From positions 186,001 through 250,000 of the forward strand of contig NZ_BBQM01000018.1 in the NCBI RefSeq assembly GCF_000876015.1: a stretch of DNA of 64,000 bases. Direction: 5' to 3'. Each line of letters begins with the position of its first letter. Position 1 is the first letter of the stretch. The position numbers were made by a program, and so were the translations under genes. Under the pieces are notes generated by a model, which saw nothing but the letters and a program-made list of their open reading frames with translations, was not told where the DNA came from and made no database searches. Below are positions 23,823-34,046 of the stretch, one piece after another. Source of the stretch: Cupriavidus basilensis. Lineage in GTDB: Bacteria > Pseudomonadota > Gammaproteobacteria > Burkholderiales > Burkholderiaceae.

Positions 23823-24821
23823 TCAGGCCGCCAGCAGCTCGGCGAAGCGCGCCGCGTCGAGGTTGGCCCCGCACAGCACCAGCGCCACCTTGCGGCCTTC
23901 GAGCCGCTCGCGCAGCGGTCCCAGCAGGGCCGCGGTGGAAACCGCGGTGGCCGGCTCGGTCGCCAGCTTCATGTCGCGGTAGAGCATGCGCATGGCCTCG
24001 CGGATGGCCTCGTCCGAGACCCGCACCATGTCGTCGACGAAACGGCTGCACACGCCGAAGCTGTAGTCCATCGCATAAGGCGCGCCGAGGCTGTCGGCGA
24101 TGGTGTCCACGCGCTCCAGCACCTGCGGGCGCCCCGCCTCGAAGCTGCGCGTCATGGCGTCGGCGCCGGCCGGCTCCGCGCCATAGACCTTGCAGGCCGG
24201 GTTGATCTGCTTGACCGCCGCGGCGATGCCCGCGCACAGGCCGCCGCCGCCCACCGGCACCACCACCGCCTCCAGCCCCGCCACCTGGCGCATCAGCTCC
24301 AGCCCCACCGTGCCCGTGCCCTGCGCGATCAGCGGGCCGTCGAACGGATGGACCACCGTGCGGCCTTCCTGCGCCGCCAGTTGCTGCGCGTGCGCGAAGG
24401 CGGCATGCACGTCGGGCAGCAGCAGCACCTGCGCGCCCCACTCGCGGCACGCCGCCACGCGCGCCGGGCTGGCGCCGGCCGGCATCACCAGCTTGGCGTC
24501 CACGCCCGCCACCCGGGCGGCATAGGCCACCGCCATCGCGTGGTTGCCGGCGCTCGCCGCCACCACGCCGCGCCGGCGCGCGCCGGCATCGAGCCGCGCC
24601 ATGCTGTTGAGCGCGCCGCGCAGCTTGAAGGTGCCGGTGATCTGGAACAGCTCCATCTTGAGCCACACTTCGGTGGCCGGGTCGAGCTGCCGCACGGCGC
24701 CGGTCTGCCAGCGCCACACGGGGGTTTCCAGCACGTTGCCGCGCAGGCGCTGCGCCGCGTCCTGGATCTCGGCCAGGACGGGATAGCTGGCGTGCGCGCG
24801 CAGCTCGGGAAGGTCGGACAT
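23823..24821 (-). CDS. Threonine/serine dehydratase family (fold-type II PLP enzyme)
   Basis: This 332-residue PLP enzyme resembles serine/threonine dehydratases and racemases. The Schiff-base Lys66 is in GTFKLRGALN. The substrate loop ASAGNHAMAVAY and the phosphate-binding VPVGGGGLCAG are intact, and the C-terminal VLCGANLD positions the pyridine-nitrogen partner. It lacks the ACT-like regulatory domain of biosynthetic IlvA, so it is a single-domain catabolic type that makes 2-oxo acid and ammonia. ATG 24821 follows GATGGAGAATCCCG. It is convergent with the XRE gene. Confidence 0.9.
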   Translation of the reverse strand: MSDLPELRAHASYPVLAEIQDAAQRLRGNVLETPVWRWQTGAVRQLDPATEVWLKMELFQITGTFKLRGALNSMARLDAGARRRGVVAASAGNHAMAVAYAARVAGVDAKLVMPAGASPARVAACREWGAQVLLLPDVHAAFAHAQQLAAQEGRTVVHPFDGPLIAQGTGTVGLELMRQVAGLEAVVVPVGGGGLCAGIAAAVKQINPACKVYGAEPAGADAMTRSFEAGRPQVLERVDTIADSLGAPYAMDYSFGVCSRFVDDMVRVSDEAIREAMRMLYRDMKLATEPATAVSTAALLGPLRERLEGRKVALVLCGANLDAARFAELLAA

Positions 24822-25131
24822 CGGGATTCTCCATCGGATCGGAAGTCGCGCGCAGGCCGGGCGGCGTGCGCGCTCAAACGGACCACGGGCCACCGAGCAC
24901 CAGCCAAAGCCGCAGCTCAGCGACCCCGGATAATTCGAATGATGGAGAAAGCGGAAGAGGAGAAGACGGCGGCAGGCACCGGGCATGCCCGCGCTGCGCC
25001 CATGCGTGCGGCGGCGTCACCGGAATCGGTGGCGTGGCACGGCAAGGAAGGGGCGAAGACGGCAGCGGGCATAGGCTGCAAAGTATGCCACAAGCGGCCG
25101 GCGGCGCAAATGCCGCCGGCGCGCGGCAAGC
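24822..25131. other. Non-coding gap (310 bp) between dehydratase and ureG
   Basis: No gene, tRNA or convincing terminator is visible. It should hold the dehydratase promoter (left part, minus strand) and the 3' end of the urease operon transcript. Confidence 0.5.
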
Positions 25132-25761
25132 CTACACCGCCAGCAGGCCCTGGCGCTCGATGAACGCGATCACCTGCTCCAGCCCCTGCCCCGACTTCAC
25201 GCTGCCCATCACGAACGGGCGCGCGCCGCGCATCTTGCGCGCGTCGCTCTCCATCACGTCGAGGTTGGCCCCGACGTAGGGCGCGAGGTCGGTCTTGTTG
25301 ATCACCAGCAGGTCTGACTTGGTGATGCCGGGCCCGCCCTTGCGCGGGATCTTCTCGCCGCCGGCCACGTCGATCACGTAGATGGTCAGGTCCGACAATT
25401 CCGGGCTGAAGGTGGCCGCGAGATTGTCGCCGCCCGATTCGATGAAGACGATGTCGGCGTCGGGAAACTTCGCCAGCATGCGGTCGACCGCCTCGAGGTT
25501 GATCGAGGCGTCCTCGCGGATCGCGGTGTGCGGGCAGCCGCCGGTCTCCACGCCCATGATGCGCTCGGCCGGCAGCGCGCCCGAGATGGTCAGCAGGCGC
25601 TGGTCTTCCTTGGTGTAGATGTCGTTGGTGATGGCCACCAGGTCATAGCGCTCGCGCATGGCCTTGCACAGCATCTCCAGCAAGGTGGTCTTGCCGGAAC
25701 CGACGGGGCCGCCCACGCCGACGCGCAGCGGGGGATTCTTCTTGGTACGGGCCTGGGTCAT
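25132..25761 (-). CDS. ureG: Urease accessory GTPase UreG
   Basis: This 209-residue SIMIBI-class GTPase delivers nickel to apo-urease with UreD, UreF and UreE. Visible motifs are the P-loop GVGGPVGSGKT (about 15-25), the metal-binding Cys-Pro-His in VETGGCPHTAIRED, the switch IESGGDNLAATFSPELSD and the guanine-specificity NKTDLAPYVGA. Length is standard. It is the last gene of the urea cluster, 34 bp after ureF. Confidence 0.97.
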   Translation of the reverse strand: MTQARTKKNPPLRVGVGGPVGSGKTTLLEMLCKAMRERYDLVAITNDIYTKEDQRLLTISGALPAERIMGVETGGCPHTAIREDASINLEAVDRMLAKFPDADIVFIESGGDNLAATFSPELSDLTIYVIDVAGGEKIPRKGGPGITKSDLLVINKTDLAPYVGANLDVMESDARKMRGARPFVMGSVKSGQGLEQVIAFIERQGLLAV

Positions 25762-25795
25762 GATCGGGAATCGTATCTCGGTGAAGATGGGCCGC

Positions 25796-26488
25796 TCAGG
25801 AACGGAACAGCCGGGAATACTGGGTTTCGTGGCGGGCCGACAGCAGGCCCAGCATCGGCGAGAAGGTCGACAGCTCGGGCGGCTCGGCGTCGGCGCGGCG
25901 CGCCGCCTCGCCGACCGTCTCCGCCACCGCCGCGTGCAGCCGCCGCAGGATGTGCTGGCCGGCCACCTGCCCGAGCGGCACCGCCTTGAGCGCCGCGGCC
26001 ACCTGGTTCTCGGCCCAGCTGAAGCAATAGGCCGCCAACCCGTCGCGCTCGTCCACGCCGAGCGCCGCGCACGCCGCGGCGAAGGCCGTCGGCAGGCACA
26101 CCGGCGACAGCGCCGCGAGCTGCGCGCGCAGCGCACTGTCGCCCCACTCCATCTGCGCGACCAGCCGCGCCAGCGACCAGCCCATCTGCCCGGTCTCCAG
26201 CCGCAACTCCGCGCTCTCGCGCGTGGCGAGGAACCAGTCGTTCCACTGCGCCATGCCGCCGGCATCGCCCGCGCGCCAGGCGCGGAACAGCAGCAGCCAC
26301 ACCGGCGCCTCGCACTGCGCCTGCACGTCGAGCAGGTTGCTGCGCACCCACTGCTCGGCGCTGTCGGCATCGCGCACCAGACCGCAGTCGATGGCCGCCT
26401 CCAGGCCCTGCGAATAGCTGAAACCGCCGATCGGCAGCGCGGGCGAGGCCAGGTGCAGGAGGGAGAGCAGTTGGGAGAGCTGGGTCAT
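25796..26488 (-). CDS. ureF: Urease accessory protein UreF
   Basis: This 230-residue all-helical protein couples UreG GTP hydrolysis to urease activation and opens a nickel tunnel toward the active site. Family segments are LLHLASPALPIGGFSYSQGLEAAI at the N-terminus, WNDWFLATRESAELRLE in the middle and the C-terminal PLGQVAGQHILRRLHAAV. It lies between ureE and ureG with short gaps, so it is co-transcribed. Confidence 0.96.
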   Translation of the reverse strand: MTQLSQLLSLLHLASPALPIGGFSYSQGLEAAIDCGLVRDADSAEQWVRSNLLDVQAQCEAPVWLLLFRAWRAGDAGGMAQWNDWFLATRESAELRLETGQMGWSLARLVAQMEWGDSALRAQLAALSPVCLPTAFAAACAALGVDERDGLAAYCFSWAENQVAAALKAVPLGQVAGQHILRRLHAAVAETVGEAARRADAEPPELSTFSPMLGLLSARHETQYSRLFRS

Positions 26489-26525
26489 GGGTGAATCGCC
26501 GGCGCGCTACGTGCCGGGCGACCGC

Positions 26526-27137
26526 TCAATGCTTGTGCCCGCAATGCTCGTCATGCACGTGATGCTCATGATCGTGCGAGTGGCCATGCGAATGCCCATG
26601 ATCGTGATCGTGATCGTGCCCATGATGCTCGTGGAACACCGCCTGCGCCGCCGCATAGTCCTCGGCGAAGGTGGCATCGTGGCCATGCTTGTGGCCGCCG
26701 CCATAGGCGCCCGCTTCCGGCTCGAACGGCAGTTCGGCGCGCTCGGCGCGCACGCCCAGGCGCGCGAGCATGTCGGCCAGCACGGGGTCGTATTCGAGGC
26801 GCAGGTAGTCGCGCCCGACTTCCACCGGCGTGTGGCGGTTGCCGAGGTGGTAGGCGGCGCGCATCAGCGCCTGCGGGTCGGCCGCGCCGACCTGCAGCAC
26901 CGACTCCGCCGCGGCCTGCACCTCGACGAACACGCCGCCTTCCGTGACCAGCAGGTCGCCGCCGCGCAGCACGGTGCCGCGCGGCAGGAACAGGGCGACT
27001 TCCTCGCCGTTGTCGAGCGTGGCGCGCAGGCGGCTCTTGCTGCGTTCGGCGAAGGGCAGCACCAGCTTGGGCGCGCGGCGCACCAGCACGGCGGCGATGC
27101 CGTGCGGGGCGCTCAGGTGTTTGTCGATCTTCTGCAA
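26526..27137 (-). CDS. ureE: Urease nickel metallochaperone UreE, His-rich tail
   Basis: UreE is the nickel-binding chaperone that hands Ni2+ to the UreG/UreF/UreD-urease complex. Recognisable segments are FLPRGTVLRGGDLL, AAYHLGNRHTPVEV (metal-site His) and LEYDPVLADML. The last 35 residues are an extreme His/Asp stretch (HHGHDHDHDHGHSHGHSHDH followed by more His), a nickel storage tail. The start is uncertain. TTG 27137 gives MQKIDKHLSAPHG, matching the usual UreE N-terminus, and 203 residues. An ATG at 27209 would extend it by 24 non-homologous residues into ureC. Either way it overlaps or abuts the ureC end. Confidence 0.9.
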   Translation of the reverse strand: MQKIDKHLSAPHGIAAVLVRRAPKLVLPFAERSKSRLRATLDNGEEVALFLPRGTVLRGGDLLVTEGGVFVEVQAAAESVLQVGAADPQALMRAAYHLGNRHTPVEVGRDYLRLEYDPVLADMLARLGVRAERAELPFEPEAGAYGGGHKHGHDATFAEDYAAAQAVFHEHHGHDHDHDHGHSHGHSHDHEHHVHDEHCGHKH

Positions 27138-27157
27138 GGCGGGCTCGAAACGGAAAC

Positions 27158-28875
<1,718 letters not shown>

Positions 28876-28876
<1 letters not shown>

Positions 28877-29181
28877 CACAGCGCTCCCATGATCTTGGCG
28901 TTGAAGCCGTAGACGATGCGCGCGCCGGCCAGCGCCACCAGCTCGACCGTGCGGCTCTGGCCCGGCTCGAAACGCACCGCGGTGCCGGCGGCGATGTTCA
29001 GGCGGAAGCCGCGCGCGGCCTCGCGGTCAAAGTCGAGCGCGGCATTGGTCTCGTAGAAATGGAAGTGCGAGCCAACCTGCACCGGCCGGTCGCCGGTGTT
29101 GGCCACCGTCACGCTGACCGTCTGGCGGCCCGCGTTGAGTTCGATCTCGCCCTCGGCGGGCATCAGTTCACCGGGAATCAT
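28876..29181 (-). CDS. ureB: Urease beta subunit UreB
   Basis: This 101-residue structural subunit opens MIPGELMPAEGEIELNAGR and contains the conserved NTGDRPVQVGSHFHFYETN and NIAAGTAVRFEPGQ. The ATG at 29181 has AAGGAACCCGAC ahead of it. A longer in-frame extension upstream has no homology. Its TGA overlaps the ureC start, so stoichiometric coupled translation is expected. Confidence 0.97.
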
Positions 29182-29245
29182 GTCGGGTTCCTTGTCGACG
29201 TTTCCAACGCGATGCGAAAGCGGCGCCGGGCCGCATCGAGCCACA

Positions 29246-29857
29246 TCAGGCCACCATCAGGCCGACGCCGTACAGCGCCACGCCCGCGCCGGCCACGCGC
29301 GCCAGCCAGCCGGCGTGGCGGCGCAGCGCCTGGCCCAGGCCGATGCCGCTCAGGTGCAGCATCATGGTCGCCACGGTGAAGCCACCCACGTAGGCGGCCG
29401 CGGCCGGCAGCGCGCCCGCCGCGGTGGGCAGCTCGGCGCCGTGCGCGTAGCCGTGGAACACGGCGAAGCCGCCGACGATGGCCATGCCGGCCCACGCCGG
29501 CAGCCTGGCGCGCAGCGCCACCAGCAGGCCGATCACCAGCAGCGAGGCGGCGATCATCGGCTCCACCAGCGGCAGCCCCGCCCCCGCCAGCCCGAGCGCG
29601 GCGCCGGCCAGCATCAGCGCGACGAACACGAACGGCATGCGCAGCGCCTCGCGCGGCGAGCGCGCGCCCAGCGCGCTCCACACGCCCACGCCGGTCATCG
29701 CCAGCAGGTGGTCCATGCCGGTGAACGGATGCAGCAGGCCGGCCCACAGGCTGGCGCCGACGGTGGCCGCATCGTGGCCGGGATGGGCGATGGCGGCGGC
29801 GCTGGCCAGCGCCAGGGAGGCGCCGACGATGGCGCGCGCGCGGGTGGAACGGTTCAT
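29246..29857 (-). CDS. ureJ: HupE/UreJ-type nickel/cobalt permease
   Basis: This 203-residue membrane protein of the HupE/UreJ family is a secondary Ni2+/Co2+ transporter. It has a cleavable signal (ending AAAIAHPGHD), where the N-terminal His-Pro-Gly-His-Asp is a known metal-binding start. HPFTGMDHLLAM, GFAVFHGYAHGAELP and five to six hydrophobic helices follow. It sits between ureA and ureB, so nickel uptake is expressed with the enzyme that needs it. Confidence 0.93.
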   Translation of the reverse strand: MNRSTRARAIVGASLALASAAAIAHPGHDAATVGASLWAGLLHPFTGMDHLLAMTGVGVWSALGARSPREALRMPFVFVALMLAGAALGLAGAGLPLVEPMIAASLLVIGLLVALRARLPAWAGMAIVGGFAVFHGYAHGAELPTAAGALPAAAAYVGGFTVATMMLHLSGIGLGQALRRHAGWLARVAGAGVALYGVGLMVA

Positions 29858-29907
29858 GTCTTGATGCCTCGTGTTTTCTTGTTGGACAGGATGCGGCGTG
29901 GCTCGCC

Positions 29908-30210
29908 TCAGACGATCGGGTGATGCACCGTGACCAGCTTGGTGCCGTCCGGGAAGGTGGCTTCGACCTGGATCTCGGGGATCAGCTCGGCCACGCCGTC
30001 CATCACGTCCTCGCGCGTCAGCACGGTGGTGCCTTCGTGCATCAGCTCGGCCACGGTGCGGCCGTCGCGCGCGCCTTCCATGATGGCGGCGGTGATGAGC
30101 GCCACCGCTTCCGGGTAGTTGAGCTTGAGCCCGCGCGCGCGGCGGCGCTCGGCCAGCAGCGCGGCGGTGAAGATCAGCAGCTTGTCTTTCTCTCGCGGAG
30201 TCAGTTCCAT
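29908..30210 (-). CDS. ureA: Urease gamma subunit UreA
   Basis: This 100-residue structural subunit begins MELTPREKDKLLIFTAALLAERR and contains NYPEAVALITAAIMEGARDG and ELIPEIQVEATFPDGTKLVTVH, both highly conserved. It stands first among the structural genes, 52 bp after ureD, as separate gamma and beta polypeptides in the usual proteobacterial arrangement. Confidence 0.97.
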   Translation of the reverse strand: MELTPREKDKLLIFTAALLAERRRARGLKLNYPEAVALITAAIMEGARDGRTVAELMHEGTTVLTREDVMDGVAELIPEIQVEATFPDGTKLVTVHHPIV

Positions 30211-30262
30211 CTCGGCATTCCCGTTGTTTCGTTGTTGTCCGTGCCGGCGCCGCGCCGGACCC

Positions 30263-31138
30263 TCATGTCGCCCACAGGCGCAGCGGCCGCGCCGGCACGC
30301 CGTGGATGGGCTCGCGCAGCGCGCTCCACGCCCGCACCATCAGCGCGCGCACGTCTTCCATGCGCGCGCCCAGCACGCGCAGCAGCAGCATGGCGTGGCC
30401 GTCCTGCTCGAGGCGCGTCACGCCGGCGCGCAGGTCGGCGCGGTACGGCAGCGTTTCCGCCAGCGCCTCGGCCAGCGCCGGCGTGGCGCCCTCGCCCACC
30501 GCCCACAGCGTGGCCATGACGTTGAGCCCGTCCAGCCCGGCCGGCGCGCGGCGCAGCGCCGAGCCGGCGTCGAGCCGCGCGCTTTCGAGCCACAGCGCGC
30601 GCCGGCTGCCCGCCAGCGCGATGCGCGTGTCCATGCGCAGCGTGCCGCGCGCCCAGGTCTCGCCGCTGGCCTGGCGCCCCAGCACCACGGCATCCCAGCC
30701 GATCGCGCTGGCGCCGGGCGCCAGCGTCAGCGTGGTGGACAGGCACGCATGCGCGTCGTCGAACACGATGTTCTCCTGCGGCAGCCAGTCCAGCCGCGCG
30801 CCCGCATCCAGTTCTAGCGTGACGCGCTGCGCCGCCGCGCGGCCGAGCGACTTGTACCACTTGGTCGCGCCCGGCGTGGCGATCACGGCATGCGCGCCGG
30901 CACCCGCCGCCAGGCCGATCTCCAGGCTGTCGCCGCCGGCGATGCCGGCGGGCGGATGCAGGATCACCGCGTGGCAGATGCCGCCTTCGGGATAGAGCGG
31001 CTTCTGCACCAGCAGCGGGCCGCGGTGGCGCCGCTCGACCAGCGCGGTGCGTTCGCCGCGCGCGGCGAACGCCAGGCGCAGGCTGGCCTCCCATGCGGGC
31101 GGCACGGCAACGGTCGAAGGAAAATCCGGATGACGCAT
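30263..31138 (-). CDS. ureD: Urease accessory protein UreD
   Basis: This 291-residue scaffold protein binds apo-urease directly and recruits UreF and UreG for nickel insertion. Family motifs are GPLLVQKPLYPEG followed by CHAVILHPPAGIAGGDSLEI, TPGATKWYKSLGRAA, LPQENIVFDDAHA and the C-terminal RVLGARMEDVRALMVRAW. The gene starts the urease part of the cluster. A 117-bp gap separates it from urtE upstream, so a secondary promoter could lie there, but none is obvious. Confidence 0.95.
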   Translation of the reverse strand: MRHPDFPSTVAVPPAWEASLRLAFAARGERTALVERRHRGPLLVQKPLYPEGGICHAVILHPPAGIAGGDSLEIGLAAGAGAHAVIATPGATKWYKSLGRAAAQRVTLELDAGARLDWLPQENIVFDDAHACLSTTLTLAPGASAIGWDAVVLGRQASGETWARGTLRMDTRIALAGSRRALWLESARLDAGSALRRAPAGLDGLNVMATLWAVGEGATPALAEALAETLPYRADLRAGVTRLEQDGHAMLLLRVLGARMEDVRALMVRAWSALREPIHGVPARPLRLWAT

Positions 31139-31255
31139 GGGAACCTGGAAAGCGGGCGCCGGCGGCGCGGCGCGCGTGATGCGGGCATCATAGCGCGCGG
31201 CCCGGCCGGCTGGAAGTGGTATCGCGGTGGCGCAGCGCGCAGCTTGCCGCCCGCC

Positions 31256-31948
31256 TCACACCGCGATCAGCTCCCGCACCCCGTCCTCTTCCATGCGCGC
31301 GCCCTCGCCCTTCGCCACCACCTCGCCGCGGCTCATCACCACGTAGTGGTCGGCCAGGTGGCGCGCGAACTCGTAGTACTGCTCCACCAGCAGCACGGTC
31401 ATGCCGAACTCGTCCACCAGCAGCCGCAGCGCGCGGCCGATGTCCTGGATGATGGACGGCTGGATGCCTTCGGTGGGCTCGTCCAGGATCAGCAGTTCCG
31501 GCTCGCTCATCAGCGCGCGGCCGATCGCCAGTTGCTGCTGCTGCCCGCCGGAAAGGTCGCCACCGCGGCGCGCGCGCATGCTGCGCAGCACCGGGAACAG
31601 CTGGTAGATGCGGTCGGGCACGCCGCTCGGGCGCTTGAGGCTGGCCGCGCCGATCAGCAGGTTCTCTTCCACGGTCAGGCGCGGGAAGATCTCGCGGCCC
31701 TGCGGCACGTAGGCCAGCCCGGCGGCCACGCGCTCGTAGGGCGGCTTCTTCTCCAGCGCGTGCCCGGCCCAGCTGATGCTGCCGCTCTTGGTCGGCACCA
31801 CGCCCATCAGGCATTTGAGCAGCGTGCTCTTGCCCACGCCGTTGCGGCCCAGCAGCGTGGTCAGCTTGCCCTGCGGCACCTCGAAGCTGACGTTGCGCAG
31901 GATGTGGCTGCCGCCGTAGAACTGGTTCAGTGCGTTGACCTGCAGCAT
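31256..31948 (-). CDS. urtE: Urea ABC transporter ATP-binding protein UrtE
   Basis: This 230-residue ABC ATPase is of the LivF/UrtE branch. Walker A is GRNGVGKST, the signature LSGGQQQQLAIGRAL and Walker B LLILDEPTEGIQPSII, followed by the H-loop-like MTVLLVEQYYEFA. It pairs with UrtD to power urea import through UrtBC. Only 2 bp separate it from the urtD stop. Confidence 0.95.
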   Translation of the reverse strand: MLQVNALNQFYGGSHILRNVSFEVPQGKLTTLLGRNGVGKSTLLKCLMGVVPTKSGSISWAGHALEKKPPYERVAAGLAYVPQGREIFPRLTVEENLLIGAASLKRPSGVPDRIYQLFPVLRSMRARRGGDLSGGQQQQLAIGRALMSEPELLILDEPTEGIQPSIIQDIGRALRLLVDEFGMTVLLVEQYYEFARHLADHYVVMSRGEVVAKGEGARMEEDGVRELIAV

Positions 31949-31950
31949 GG

Positions 31951-32799
31951 TTATCTTCCCAGGTAGGATTCGATCACGCGCTCGTCGCGCTTGACCGCGT
32001 CGAGCGTGCCTTCGGCCAGCAGGCTGCCCTCGGCCAGCACGGTCACGGTGCCGGCGTCGCCCGCCAGCGCGGCGACGAACTCCATGTCGTGCTCCACCAC
32101 CATCATCGAGCAGGTGCCGCGCAGGCTGTTGAGCAGCGCGGCGAGCTGCATGGTTTCCTCGTCGGTCATGCCGGCCACCGGCTCGTCGAGCAGCAGCAGC
32201 TGCGGCTGCTGCATCAGCAGCATGCCGATCTCCAGGCGCTGCTTCTGCCCGTGCGAGAGCAGCCCCGCGGGGCGGTAGGCCTCGTCCTCGAGCCCGGTCA
32301 GCGCCAGCGTTTCCTCGATGCGGCGATGGCCTTCGGCGCCCAGCCGCGCGCGCAGCGACGACCACCAGCGCTTGTCGGCCTTCATGGCCAGCTCCAGGTT
32401 CTCCCACACCTCGTGCTGCTCGAACACGGTGGGCTTCTGGAACTTGCGGCCGATGCCGGTCTGCGCGATCTTCGGCTCGGTCATGCGCATCAGGTCGATG
32501 CTCTGGCCGAGGAACACGCGCCCGCTCACGTTGGCGTTGCGCGGCCCGGTCTTGCCGGTGATCACGTCCATCATGGTGGTCTTGCCGGCGCCGTTGGGGC
32601 CGATCACGCAGCGCAGCTCGCCGTGGTCGATCGACAGCGACAGGTTGTTGAGCGCGCGGAAGCCGTCGAACTGCACGGTGACGTCTTCCAGGTAGAGGAT
32701 GGGCCCGTGCGAGACATCGATGACGCCCGGCTCCAGCACGCGGCCGAGGCCGGTGGCGTCGCCGCTTTCCGCCTGTTGGTTTCCGAGTGCCGCGTTCAT
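31951..32799 (-). CDS. urtD: Urea ABC transporter ATP-binding protein UrtD
   Basis: This 282-residue ABC ATPase is of the LivG/UrtD branch. An N-terminal extension of about 30 residues precedes PILYLEDVTVQFDGFRALNNLSL. Walker A is GPNGAGKTT, the signature LLSHGQKQRLEIGM and Walker B LLLLDEPVAGMTDEE. Its ATG overlaps the urtC TGA by four bases (ATGA), indicating coupled translation. Confidence 0.95.
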   Translation of the reverse strand: MNAALGNQQAESGDATGLGRVLEPGVIDVSHGPILYLEDVTVQFDGFRALNNLSLSIDHGELRCVIGPNGAGKTTMMDVITGKTGPRNANVSGRVFLGQSIDLMRMTEPKIAQTGIGRKFQKPTVFEQHEVWENLELAMKADKRWWSSLRARLGAEGHRRIEETLALTGLEDEAYRPAGLLSHGQKQRLEIGMLLMQQPQLLLLDEPVAGMTDEETMQLAALLNSLRGTCSMMVVEHDMEFVAALAGDAGTVTVLAEGSLLAEGTLDAVKRDERVIESYLGR

Positions 32800-34046
32800 G
32801 CGTCGCCTCCGCTGCGGGTGGCGCCGGCCGGCGCCGCCTCGCTTGCATTCGATGGGGTGACGACGGGCGAGGCGCCCGCCGGGGCCGCGCCCTGCGCGGG
32901 CTGGCGCCGCGCCGGCTCGCCGCGCAGCCGCTTGAGCAGGCCGATCACGCCGTCCGGCAGGTACAGCGTGACCAGCACGAACATGGCGCCGAGCAGGAAC
33001 AGCCAGTATTCGGCGAAGTACGCCGTGAACATGGTCTTGGCGCCGTTGACGAGGAAGGCGCCGATGACCGGTCCGATCAGCGTGCCGCGCCCGCCCACGG
33101 CCACCCACACCGCCATCTCGATGGAATTGGCCGGCGACATCTCGCCCGGGTTGATGATGCCTACCTGCGGCACGTAGAGCGCGCCGGCGATGCCGCACAG
33201 CACCGCCGAGAAGGTCCACACGAACAGCTTGTAGCCGAGCGGGTTGTAGCCCGAGAACATCACGCGCATCTCGGCGTCGCGCACCGCCGTGACCACGCGG
33301 CCGAGCTTGGAGGTGACGATGTAGCGGCAGGCGATGAAGCCGGCCAGCAGCGCGGCGAAGGTCAGCACGAACAGCGCGGTGCGCGTGTGCGGCGCGGCCA
33401 CCGCGAAGCCGGCGATGCGCTTGAAGTCGGTGAAGCCGTTGTTGCCGCCGAAGCCGGTCTCGTTGCGGAAGAACAGCAGCATGGCGGCATAGGTCATGGC
33501 CTGCGTGATGATCGACAGGTACACGCCCTTGATGCGCGAGCGGAACGCGAAGAAGCCGAACAGCCACGCCAGCACGCCCGGCACCAGCACCACCAGCAGC
33601 AGCGCGTAGCCGAGGTGCCCGGTGCCGTGCCAGAACCACGGCAGCTCCTTCCAGTCGAGGAACACCATGAAGTCGGGCAGGTCGCTCTTGTACACGCCCT
33701 CGCGCCCGATCGAGCGCATCAGGTACATGCCCATCGCGTAGCCGCCGAGCGCGAAGAACAGGCCGTGGCCGAGGCTGAGGATGCCGCAGTAGCCCCACAC
33801 CAGGTCCAGCGCGATGGCGGCCAGCGCGAAGCACATGATCTTGCCGACCAGCGTAAGCACGTAAGCCGACACGTGCAGCGGATGGCCCTCTGGCAGCAGC
33901 AGCGCGCACACCGGCACGCCCACCGCGGCGATCAGCGCCAGCACCACCAGCGCCGACCAGCCGCGCCGCGTGAACAGCGGCTGGCGCGCCGGCACGGCCA
34001 GCCGGAAACCCGTTGCGGATGGATTGCTTGTCGATGTCTGCATCAT
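32796..34046 (-). CDS. urtC: Urea ABC transporter permease UrtC
   Basis: This 416-residue permease is of the LivM/UrtC family with about ten hydrophobic helices from residue 28 on. Conserved segments include LDLVWGYCGILSLGHGLFFALGGYAMGMYL, RSRIKGVYLSIITQAMTYA, NGFTDF and the cytoplasmic coupling loop RVVTAVRDAEMRVMFSGYN. The C-terminus is a Pro/Ala/Gly-rich tail. The start ATG overlaps the urtB stop, and a second ATG follows immediately. Confidence 0.95.
   Translation of the reverse strand: MMQTSTSNPSATGFRLAVPARQPLFTRRGWSALVVLALIAAVGVPVCALLLPEGHPLHVSAYVLTLVGKIMCFALAAIALDLVWGYCGILSLGHGLFFALGGYAMGMYLMRSIGREGVYKSDLPDFMVFLDWKELPWFWHGTGHLGYALLLVVLVPGVLAWLFGFFAFRSRIKGVYLSIITQAMTYAAMLLFFRNETGFGGNNGFTDFKRIAGFAVAAPHTRTALFVLTFAALLAGFIACRYIVTSKLGRVVTAVRDAEMRVMFSGYNPLGYKLFVWTFSAVLCGIAGALYVPQVGIINPGEMSPANSIEMAVWVAVGGRGTLIGPVIGAFLVNGAKTMFTAYFAEYWLFLLGAMFVLVTLYLPDGVIGLLKRLRGEPARRQPAQGAAPAGASPVVTPSNASEAAPAGATRSGGDA

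Noticed and set aside
26526..26640. His-codon-rich DNA at the ureE 3' end as a possible tandem repeat or CRISPR-like array
   Set aside because: The periodicity comes from alternating His/Asp/Gly codons in the UreE tail. There are no spacers.
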